DNA of 64,000 nucleotides from Sphingomonas sp. (GTDB taxonomy: Bacteria; Pseudomonadota; Alphaproteobacteria; Sphingomonadales; Sphingomonadaceae). Under the pieces are notes generated by a model. It was not told where the DNA came from and ran no database searches. It was given only the letters and a program-made list of their open reading frames with translations. The stretch lies in assembly GCF_017745215.1 (NCBI RefSeq), contig NZ_JAGHZV010000016.1, positions 1-64,000 on the forward strand, in the 5' to 3' direction. The position numbers and the translations under genes are program-made. Positions 57,622-64,000 of the stretch are shown here, one piece after another; the first letter of the stretch is position 1; each line of letters begins with the position of its first letter.

Positions 57622-58788
57622 CTAGAACCCCTCGGGCAGCTCGATCTCGCCCACGGCTTCGCGGTAGCGCGCGATCGCATAGCGGTCGGTCATCCCCGCG
57701 ATGAAGTCGGCGATGTGACGGCTCCGCCCGGGCTCGGCTTCGGGAAGCGCCGCGCGCCATTCCTCGGGCATCAGCCCCGGATCGGCGCGATAGGCCGCGA
57801 ACAGCCCCGAGACGATCGCCCGCGCCGCATCCGCCGCCGTCAGCTGGTTGGGGTGGTGGTAAAGGTTCGCATACATGAAGCGCTTCAGGCCCCGCTCGGC
57901 CTCGCGCATCGGATCGGAGAAGGCGGCGATCGCCTGGCCCGCCGCGCGCACGTCGGCGGCGCTGTCGATCCCCAGCCCTTCGATCCGCCCGCGCGTCGCG
58001 TCGATCAGGTCGTTGACCATCCGGCCGATCTGGCTGCGCACCAGTTCGCCGATCCTCTGCTTGAGCCCCGCCCCCGCGCATGCCGCCTCGACGTCGCGCC
58101 AGCCTTCCGCCAGCATCGGCACTTCGAACAGCTGGTCGAGCGTCAGCAGCCCGGCGCGCAGGCCATCGTCGATGTCGTGGTTGTCATAGGCGATGTCGTC
58201 GGCGATCGCCGCGACCTGGGCCTCCAGCGACGAATAATGCGCCAGTTCCAGCGGAAAGGCAGCGTCGGCCTCGGCGAGCGCCCATTGCGGCTCATGGATC
58301 GGGCCATTGTGCTTGGCGAGGCCTTCGAGCGTCTCCCAGCTGAGGTTCAGCCCGTTCCAGCGCGGATAGGTGCGCTCCAGCGTCATCAGCACGCGCAGCG
58401 TATGGCCGTTGTGGTCGAAGCCGCCATGGTCGCGGAGCGCTTCCTCCAGCGCATCCTCGCCGGCATGGCCGAAGGGCGGGTGGCCGATATCGTGCGCGAG
58501 GCACAGCGCTTCGGTGAGGTCCTCGTTGAGCCCGAGCGCGCGCGCGATCGTCCGCCCGATCTGCGCGACTTCGAGGCTGTGGGTCAATCGCACGCGGAAA
58601 TGGTCGCCGTCGGGCGCCATGAACACCTGGGTCTTGTGCCTGAGCCGGCGGAAGCCCGCCGAGTGGATGATCCGGTCGCGGTCGCGCTGGAAGGCATCGC
58701 GGGGGCCGCGCGCGGTCGCCGTGCGCTCGTCGTGGAGGCGGCCGCGGCTGGCGTCCGGCCGGGATGCCCAGGGCGCGGGGTCGCTCAC
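57622..58788 (-). CDS. dgt: deoxyguanosinetriphosphate triphosphohydrolase-like protein
   Basis: The 388-aa HD-superfamily protein has [10 protein letters not shown], the first His in [10 protein letters not shown], the HD pair in [16 protein letters not shown] and the last Asp in [14 protein letters not shown]. It hydrolyses dNTPs to nucleosides and tripolyphosphate. The GTG start overlaps the stop of the TPR/SPOR gene (GTGA). The dgt-argS-SPOR-nagZ order common in alphaproteobacteria is broken here by a 3.2-kb insertion. Confidence 0.93.
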   Translation of the reverse strand: MSDPAPWASRPDASRGRLHDERTATARGPRDAFQRDRDRIIHSAGFRRLRHKTQVFMAPDGDHFRVRLTHSLEVAQIGRTIARALGLNEDLTEALCLAHDIGHPPFGHAGEDALEEALRDHGGFDHNGHTLRVLMTLERTYPRWNGLNLSWETLEGLAKHNGPIHEPQWALAEADAAFPLELAHYSSLEAQVAAIADDIAYDNHDIDDGLRAGLLTLDQLFEVPMLAEGWRDVEAACAGAGLKQRIGELVRSQIGRMVNDLIDATRGRIEGLGIDSAADVRAAGQAIAAFSDPMREAERGLKRFMYANLYHHPNQLTAADAARAIVSGLFAAYRADPGLMPEEWRAALPEAEPGRSRHIADFIAGMTDRYAIARYREAVGEIELPEGF

Positions 58789-60533
58789 TTGAGCGCCAGC
58801 TTTTCGATCTTCTGCCCCGCCTCGCTGGTGAAGACGAACGCCGAGATGCCCGCCTTGCGCAGCTGGTTGACGAAACCCTGCGCCTCGTCGTCGCTCTTGA
58901 ACGGCCCCGCGAGCAGCCGGTTGGTCGCGCGCAGCGGCGTCGTCCAGGCGGTGCGGCCCTTGAACGCGGCGGGCGCGTCCTTGCTCAGCCGCTTCCAGGC
59001 GCCGGGCAGCGCATCCTCGTTCGCCCCGCCCGCGACCTGGACCCAGATGCGCGCGGGCTCGGCCTTCTTGGGATCGGGCTTGGGCGGGGTCTTCTTCGCC
59101 TTGGGGTCGGGCTTGGCCGCTGCCTTGGGGTCTTTCGCGTCGGGCTTGGCCGGCAGAGGCTTGGCAGCGGCGGGCTTCTCTGCCGCGGCGACGCGCACCG
59201 GCTCGGGCCTCGCCGATGCGGCCGCGGCCGGCGGCACGGTCAGGGCCTCACGCTCCGAATCGGGGACCGAGATGTTGTTGATGATCGCGGCGAGCACCGA
59301 ATCCTCCTCGCCGGCCTTCGCCGCCGGCTTCGCGGCGGGCTTGGCCGCGGTCGGGCGCGCGACGAGCTGGACGGGCGCCGCCTCGGTGACGTCGTCGTCA
59401 CCGCTCGGCTCCTCCGTGCGAGGCACCGGGCGCGCGGTGATCCGGGTACGCTGGGTCGAGCCCGAGGACGGCGGCGGCAGCGGCACCGGATCGGGCGGCG
59501 GCGCGACATAGACCGGCGGCGGCGGCAGCGGTTCGCGCCGTGCGAGCTGCACCGGCTGCGGCGGGGGCGGAGGCGGCGGCGTCGCCGCGCGCGTCATCGC
59601 GGCGAGGTCGCCCTGCCCCTTGCGCGAGCGGCTGCTCCGCCCCGCGACGGGCCCCGACACCGGCGGCGGCGCCGCACCCGGCGGCGGCGCAGCGGTCAGC
59701 TGAGTCGAGGCGAGCCGCGGCACGGGCACATAGGCCGGCACCGACGGCGCGGTCCGCGCATCTTCGCGCCGGACGGCAGTGGGCGAAAGCTCGCCGAAAT
59801 GGACGGCGAAGGCGCGGTCGATCACGCTCATTCCTTCCAGCCGGCGGAGGAAGGGCAGCAGGCTCTGCGCCATGTTGCCCGGCAGCATCGAGGTGGCGAT
59901 CGACTCGGCACCCGCCATGTCGCCGTTCATCGCGAGGATGAAGGCGCGCGTCCGCCACGCCGCGCGGTCGCTGCGGCGGAGCAAAGGATCGAGCTGCTCC
60001 ATCGCCTTGTCGGGCTCGCCGGTGATGCCGAGCGACAGCGCATAGCGGCGCAGCGTCTCGTCGTCGCGCCCCTGCGCGAGTGCGAGCTGGTAATCCTTCT
60101 GCGCGAGCTGGGGCGCGCCGAGCAGGTCGTAGGCGAAGCCGCGGTCGCTCGCGAAGCGCGCCACCGGCAGCCCGCGCGCCTCGGCGGCCTGGAACATGCG
60201 GAGCGCCTCGCCCGGCCGCTCCATCCGCACCATCACCATCGCGCGGCCGGCGATGATCCGCGGATTGGACGGGTCGACGCTCTCGGCGCGCGCGAAGAAG
60301 CCGAGCGCCGCGGCGAACTCGCTCAGCCGGGCGCTCGCCTCGCCCGCGACCAGCAGCGCTTCGAGGTCGCGCGGATTGGCAGCGAGCACGCGCATCTGGT
60401 CGGCGAGCCGATCGGCATCGCCGTTATGCGGCTGCACGACTTCGGACTGCGCGAGCGCGGGCGGCGCGCAGGCAGCAACCAGGGCCAGCGCGAGCGCCAC
60501 GCCGCCGGAGAGGGAGATTCGCTTCATTGCCAT
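58785..60533 (-). CDS. exported TPR and SPOR domain protein
   Basis: The 582-aa product has a signal peptide (about 1-30, ACAPPALAQ; a Cys lies in the hydrophobic end but without a clear lipobox). TPR-like helices (about 40-200) follow, then a very Pro/Ala/Lys-rich middle (about 230-500, with PPPPPPP and KPDPKAKK stretches). The C-terminal SPOR domain is about 505-582 ([39 protein letters not shown]). It should reside in the periplasm at division sites through SPOR. ATG 60527 is an alternative start. Coupled to dgt by GTGA. Confidence 0.85.
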   Translation of the reverse strand: MAMKRISLSGGVALALALVAACAPPALAQSEVVQPHNGDADRLADQMRVLAANPRDLEALLVAGEASARLSEFAAALGFFARAESVDPSNPRIIAGRAMVMVRMERPGEALRMFQAAEARGLPVARFASDRGFAYDLLGAPQLAQKDYQLALAQGRDDETLRRYALSLGITGEPDKAMEQLDPLLRRSDRAAWRTRAFILAMNGDMAGAESIATSMLPGNMAQSLLPFLRRLEGMSVIDRAFAVHFGELSPTAVRREDARTAPSVPAYVPVPRLASTQLTAAPPPGAAPPPVSGPVAGRSSRSRKGQGDLAAMTRAATPPPPPPPQPVQLARREPLPPPPVYVAPPPDPVPLPPPSSGSTQRTRITARPVPRTEEPSGDDDVTEAAPVQLVARPTAAKPAAKPAAKAGEEDSVLAAIINNISVPDSEREALTVPPAAAASARPEPVRVAAAEKPAAAKPLPAKPDAKDPKAAAKPDPKAKKTPPKPDPKKAEPARIWVQVAGGANEDALPGAWKRLSKDAPAAFKGRTAWTTPLRATNRLLAGPFKSDDEAQGFVNQLRKAGISAFVFTSEAGQKIEKLALK

Positions 60534-60571
60534 CGGACCAGTGGATGAGGGCCCTTCGATTGAACCTGATC

Positions 60572-60653
60572 CATCATCCCGGCGAAAGCCGGGACCCAGG
60601 GCAACGAGCGAGGTCATCCGCAACCCTGGGTCCCGGCTTTCGCCGGGATGACG
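60572..60653 (+). repeat. 82-bp nested palindromic repeat (copy 14)
   Basis: The left end is CATCATCC instead of CGTCATCC; loop CAACGAGCGAGGTCATCCGCAA. It separates the ftsZ 3' end from the TPR/SPOR gene. Confidence 0.93.
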
Positions 60654-60743
60654 GCTGAAGGAGGATCGTAGCTCACGCCGCTGAACCGCCAATGGCATGC
60701 CGCGCGCGGTACGGCGAACCGCACCGCGCGAACGGCGAATGCC

Positions 60744-62273
60744 TTATTGGTTGTTCTGGCTGCGCAGGAACCGCGGGATGTCCAGCGGATCCTTGTCGTC
60801 GTCGTCCGACTTGGAGCCGCGCGACACCGCCGCCATCCGCTCGAACAACGTGCCGCCCGACTTACGCGCAGGCTTCTCCGCCGGGACGGGCGCCGCGGGC
60901 TCGTCGTCGCCGCCGGTCAGCCAGCGGCGGCGCGTGGCGATCTCGGGCTCGCGCGGCTCGGCCGCGTCGGCGGCGAGGTCCTCGGGCTTCTCGAGGCCGT
61001 CGTCGACCGCCGAGTCGCTGCCGAGCACCAGCTCGTCGGACTCGGCCGCTTCGACCGGCGCGGCTTCGGGCTCGGCAGTGCTGAAGCCGGGCTCGGGCGC
61101 CGCTTCGGCGACGGGCTCGGCCGCCGTGTCGTCGAAGGTTCGGACCGGCTCGGGAGCCGGCGCGGGCTCGGGCTCGACCGGCGCGGCAGCCTGCTCGGCC
61201 GTGGGCGCGGCCGGGGCGGGCTCGGCGCCCACGGTGCGGCGCGGACCGGCGAAGGAGAAGACGCGCGGCTGCTCGGCGGCCGGCGCCGCGACGGGCATCG
61301 GCTTGGCGTCGGCGTCGATGCCGGTGGCGACCACCGACACGCGGATCTTGCCCTCGAGCTCGGGATTGAACGCCGAGCCCCAGATGATGTTGGCGTCGGG
61401 ATCGACCAGCTCGCGGATGTGGTTCGCGGCTTCGTCGACTTCGAGCAGGCGCATGTCCTCGCCGCCGGTGATCGAGACGATCACGCCCTTGGCACCGTTC
61501 ATCGACACGCCGTCGAGCAGCGGATTGGCGATCGCCTTCTGCGCGGCGATGATCGCGCGATCGTCGCCCTCGGCCTCGCCGGTGCCCATCATCGCCTTGC
61601 CCATCTCCTGCATCACTGCGCGGATGTCGGCGAAGTCGAGGTTGATGAGGCCGGGCATCACCATCAGGTCGGTGATGCCGCGCACGCCCTGCTGGAGCAC
61701 TTCGTCGGCCAGCTCGAAGGCTTCCTTGAAGGTCGTGTTGGCGTTGGCGATCAGGAAGAGGTTCTGGTTGGGGATGACGATGAGCGTGTCGACGTACTTC
61801 TGAAGCTCCTCGATCCCCGCCTCGGCGGCGGCGGCGCGGCGGCGGCCCTCGAAGGCGAAGGGCTTGGTGACCACGCCGACGGTGAGGATGCCCATGTCGC
61901 GCGCCATCTTGGCGATGACCGGGGCGGCGCCGGTGCCGGTGCCGCCGCCCATGCCCGCGGCGAGGAACACCATGTGCGCGCCCTCGAGCGACTTCTTGAC
62001 CGACTCGATCGTCTCCTCGGCGGCGGCGCGGCCGATCTCGGGCCGCGAGCCCGCGCCCAGGCCCTGGGTGATCTTCGCGCCGAGCTGGATGCGGTGCGCG
62101 GCGGCCGAAGTCTTGAGCGCCTGCGCGTCGGTGTTCGCCACCAGGAACTCGACGCCCTGGACGTCCGCGCGGATCATGTTCGCAATCGCATTGCCGCCCG
62201 CGCCGCCGACGCCGATCACCGTGATCCGGGGCGTCAGCTCATCCACGTCCGGCGGCAGGAATTCGATACTCAT
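60744..62273 (-). CDS. ftsZ: cell division protein FtsZ
   Basis: The 509-aa tubulin homologue has the GTP-binding loop [14 protein letters not shown], the T7 region [11 protein letters not shown] and N-terminal [17 protein letters not shown]. An unusually long acidic Ala/Pro/Glu-rich linker of about 170 residues follows, and it ends in the conserved C-terminal peptide [10 protein letters not shown] that binds FtsA. A long linker is typical of alphaproteobacterial FtsZ. The ATG at 62273 was chosen by the N-terminal SIEF-type start. It follows ftsA with a 169-bp gap that may hold a promoter. Confidence 0.97.
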   Translation of the reverse strand: MSIEFLPPDVDELTPRITVIGVGGAGGNAIANMIRADVQGVEFLVANTDAQALKTSAAAHRIQLGAKITQGLGAGSRPEIGRAAAEETIESVKKSLEGAHMVFLAAGMGGGTGTGAAPVIAKMARDMGILTVGVVTKPFAFEGRRRAAAAEAGIEELQKYVDTLIVIPNQNLFLIANANTTFKEAFELADEVLQQGVRGITDLMVMPGLINLDFADIRAVMQEMGKAMMGTGEAEGDDRAIIAAQKAIANPLLDGVSMNGAKGVIVSITGGEDMRLLEVDEAANHIRELVDPDANIIWGSAFNPELEGKIRVSVVATGIDADAKPMPVAAPAAEQPRVFSFAGPRRTVGAEPAPAAPTAEQAAAPVEPEPAPAPEPVRTFDDTAAEPVAEAAPEPGFSTAEPEAAPVEAAESDELVLGSDSAVDDGLEKPEDLAADAAEPREPEIATRRRWLTGGDDEPAAPVPAEKPARKSGGTLFERMAAVSRGSKSDDDDKDPLDIPRFLRSQNNQ

Positions 62274-62368
62274 GCCTTCAATCTCCTTAGACGCTCGTGT
62301 CGGCGCGCCTTGGCGACTCGTTCTGCACCAACGCGGCAACCGACTCTAGTCAAATCCTACACTTCAAG

Positions 62369-62392
62369 CCGCTCCGGCCGGTGCCGGAGCGG
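62369..62392. other. stem-loop between ftsA and ftsZ
   Basis: CCGCTCCGG (62369-62377) pairs with CCGGAGCGG (62384-62392) with a 6-nt loop. In the direction of transcription no T-run follows, so partial attenuation or RNA processing is more likely than full termination. Confidence 0.45.
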
Positions 62393-62442
62393 TTTGTTGT
62401 GGATTAGTTGCGGCCAGTGGATGGCACCGCGCGTCGACCCGC

Positions 62443-63705
62443 TCAGTAATTGGCCCGGAACGCCGCGACGAGGCGCGAGAAGACTGCGCCGACACTCGCG
62501 CGATGCACCATCTGGTGCGCCGGCTGGAGGTCGCGGATGTCGACCGGATCGGCCGCGGCGAAGCGCGCGAGCCCGACCATCGTCGCGAAGGCCGGGCCCG
62601 AATGCGCCTCGGGCAGCGCGGTCAGCCCGCGCGGGCGGCCGACGCGCACCGGGCAGTTGAGCACGCCCTGCGCATAGTCGGCGATCCCCTTCAGGTCGGC
62701 GCCGCCGCCGGTCAGCACGATCTGGCGGCCGACCTGGTCGGCGAAGCCCAGGGTGCGCAGCTCCTTCTGCACGTCCTGCAGCAGCCGCTCGAGCCGCAGC
62801 CGGATCACCGCGTTGAGCTGCGCCTTGGTGACCTTCGCCGCTTCGCCGCCATGCGCCTCGGGGTTGGCGGCGACGAGGTCGATCATCTCGTGGTTGTCGC
62901 GCGGGCTGATGTTCGCCGAGCCGTGGAAGCACTTGGTCCGCTCGGCCCAGTTGCGCGGCGCCGCGAAGGCCGAGGCGATGTCGTCGGTGATGTCGGCCGA
63001 GCCCTGGCCGATCGAGGCGAGCCCGGTCAGCACGCCGCCCTGGAACACCGAGACGTTGGTCACGCCTGCGCCGACCTCGACCAGCGCGACGCCGAGCTCG
63101 CGCTCCTCGTCGGTCAGGCAGGCGAGCCCCGTCGCGACGGGCGCGGCGATGATCGACTTCACTTCGAGGTGCGCCGAGCGGACGCAGAGGTCGAGGTTGC
63201 GCACCGGCGAGCCTTCGGTCGCGACGACATGGATGTCGACGCCGAGCCGGTCGGCATGCAGCCCGAGCGGGCGCTTGACCCCGGTCAGCCCGTCGAGCGT
63301 GTAGCGCGTCGGCTGGGCGTGGAGCACCATCTTGCCGCCGGGGTTGATCGCGTCACGCCCGGCCTTGAGCAGCTCGTCGATGTCGTTCTGCTCGACGCGG
63401 TGGCCGCCGAGGTCGACCTCGAGCTTGACGATGTCGGACACCAGCCCGCCCGCGGAGAAGCTGACCCAGACGTCCTCGATGTTGGTCCCCGCGATGCGCT
63501 CGGCCTGCTCGACCGCCTCGCGGATCGCCAGCTCGGTCGCGACCATGTCGGCGACATAGCCGCGCTTGACGCCGCGGCTCTCGCGCTGGCCGGTGCCGAG
63601 CACCACCAGTTCGCCATTGTCGGTCTTCTGCGCGATCAGCGCCGACACCTTGGACGAGCCGACGTCGATCGCCGTGATCAGCCCTTCGGGTGCTGCCTTG
63701 GCCAT
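62443..63705 (-). CDS. ftsA: cell division protein FtsA
   Basis: The 420-aa actin-like ATPase has GLITAIDVGSSKVSALIAQK, the SHS2 insert region (VDLGGHRVEQNDIDELL), DITDDIASAF and the phosphate-2 motif VLTGGGADLKGI. The C-terminus VHRASVGAVFSRLVAAFRANY is an amphipathic membrane-targeting helix. It anchors FtsZ to the membrane. Starts 7 bp after ftsQ ends. Confidence 0.96.
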   Translation of the reverse strand: MAKAAPEGLITAIDVGSSKVSALIAQKTDNGELVVLGTGQRESRGVKRGYVADMVATELAIREAVEQAERIAGTNIEDVWVSFSAGGLVSDIVKLEVDLGGHRVEQNDIDELLKAGRDAINPGGKMVLHAQPTRYTLDGLTGVKRPLGLHADRLGVDIHVVATEGSPVRNLDLCVRSAHLEVKSIIAAPVATGLACLTDEERELGVALVEVGAGVTNVSVFQGGVLTGLASIGQGSADITDDIASAFAAPRNWAERTKCFHGSANISPRDNHEMIDLVAANPEAHGGEAAKVTKAQLNAVIRLRLERLLQDVQKELRTLGFADQVGRQIVLTGGGADLKGIADYAQGVLNCPVRVGRPRGLTALPEAHSGPAFATMVGLARFAAADPVDIRDLQPAHQMVHRASVGAVFSRLVAAFRANY

Positions 63706-63711
63706 GGTTCC

Positions 63712-63999
63712 TTACCCCTCACGCTCAACTGAAGACGGTTTCGATTGCTGCTTCGCCGCCGGCGACGCCGTGGGCGACGGGATGGGCGACGGCCCCGCGC
63801 TCGGCGCCGCGACCGGCACGACCGCAGGCGCCGCGGCGGCCTTGCGGATCACCAGCCGGTCGGGATCGCGCAGGTCGAACCCCTGGTAGCCGCGCCCGAG
63901 CAGCCGCTGGCTGGTGTCGAGCTCGGCGAACTTGATCAACGCCTTGGCGGCGTCATCGTCTCCCTCGGGGAGCATCAGCGTCTCGCCGGTGTCGAAGGT
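63712..63999 (-). CDS. ftsQ: cell division protein FtsQ, C-terminal part (cut by window edge)
   Basis: Ninety-five residues are visible to the TAA at 63712-63714. TFDTGETLMLPEGDDDAAKALIKF and the following ...LGRGYQGFDLRDPDRLVIR match the end of the FtsQ beta domain, followed by a Pro/Ser/Ala-rich tail. Position before ftsA confirms the call. The membrane helix and POTRA domain lie outside the window. Confidence 0.88.
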   Translation of the reverse strand, partial: TFDTGETLMLPEGDDDAAKALIKFAELDTSQRLLGRGYQGFDLRDPDRLVIRKAAAAPAVVPVAAPSAGPSPIPSPTASPAAKQQSKPSSVEREG

Positions 64000-64000
64000 G

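Noticed and set aside
62369..62392. Rho-independent terminator between ftsA and ftsZ
   Set aside because: No T-run follows the stem in the leftward direction, and ftsZ needs to be expressed with ftsA; listed only as a stem-loop.

Overview
The window is high-GC DNA from a sphingomonad (Alphaproteobacteria, Sphingomonas or a close relative). Three things support this. A serine palmitoyltransferase has its catalytic residues at the same positions as the Sphingomonas paucimobilis enzyme. A complete PhyR/NepR/EcfG general stress response (GSR) locus is present. An 82-bp palindromic intergenic repeat occurs 14 times in full-length form and twice in a shortened form. Apart from the tail of an IS481-type transposase at the left edge, there is no sign of prophage, plasmid or CRISPR.

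Layout. 1-4080: transposase tail, a three-gene hydrolase operon, and two response regulators next to a FixL-like kinase. 4392-11005: a signalling block with a kinase carrying three repeated PAS-like modules, a hybrid kinase, two receiver proteins and a GAF protein. 11100-19100: an EcfG-promoter lipoprotein gene, tRNA-Ser(CGA), hspQ, rplU-rpmA, a TetR/metal-dependent hydrolase divergent pair, obgE, and two accessory genes (Uma2, SUFU-like). 19102-32711: proB followed by what looks like a ceramide (sphingolipid) cluster: a CerR-like reductase, a HAD-IIIC protein, ACP, serine palmitoyltransferase, LptF/LptG permeases, a desaturase and a bCerS-like acyltransferase. A Pycsar-effector-like membrane gene pair and a histidine kinase lie among them. 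32832-40789: small exported proteins, xth-erpA, an M23 peptidase, and glnE-bcp-DUF455. 40840-45302: the GSR locus. 45338-63999: a long leftward block of housekeeping genes (ftsQ-ftsA-ftsZ, SPOR/TPR-dgt, argS-SPOR-nagZ, scpA-scpB, tatABC), interrupted by a DUF1800/DUF1501 pair with a small exported gene, and by a dihaem cytochrome gene.

How the parts work together. In the GSR locus phyR, a 45-codon membrane-protein gene and ecfG run leftward. nepR and a PhyP-like sensor gene run rightward, and a second NepR-like gene faces ecfG. Downstream of phyP a perfect EcfG-type promoter (GGAAC-N16-CGTT) precedes a gene-free stretch that can fold into a C-rich-loop hairpin followed by a 15-bp terminator hairpin. 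This predicts a stress-induced small RNA of about 100 nt resembling Caulobacter GsrN, and is the most interesting element of the window. The second highlight is the ceramide cluster, in which LPS-transporter-type permease genes sit among sphingolipid biosynthesis genes; sphingomonads typically carry glycosphingolipids in place of LPS.
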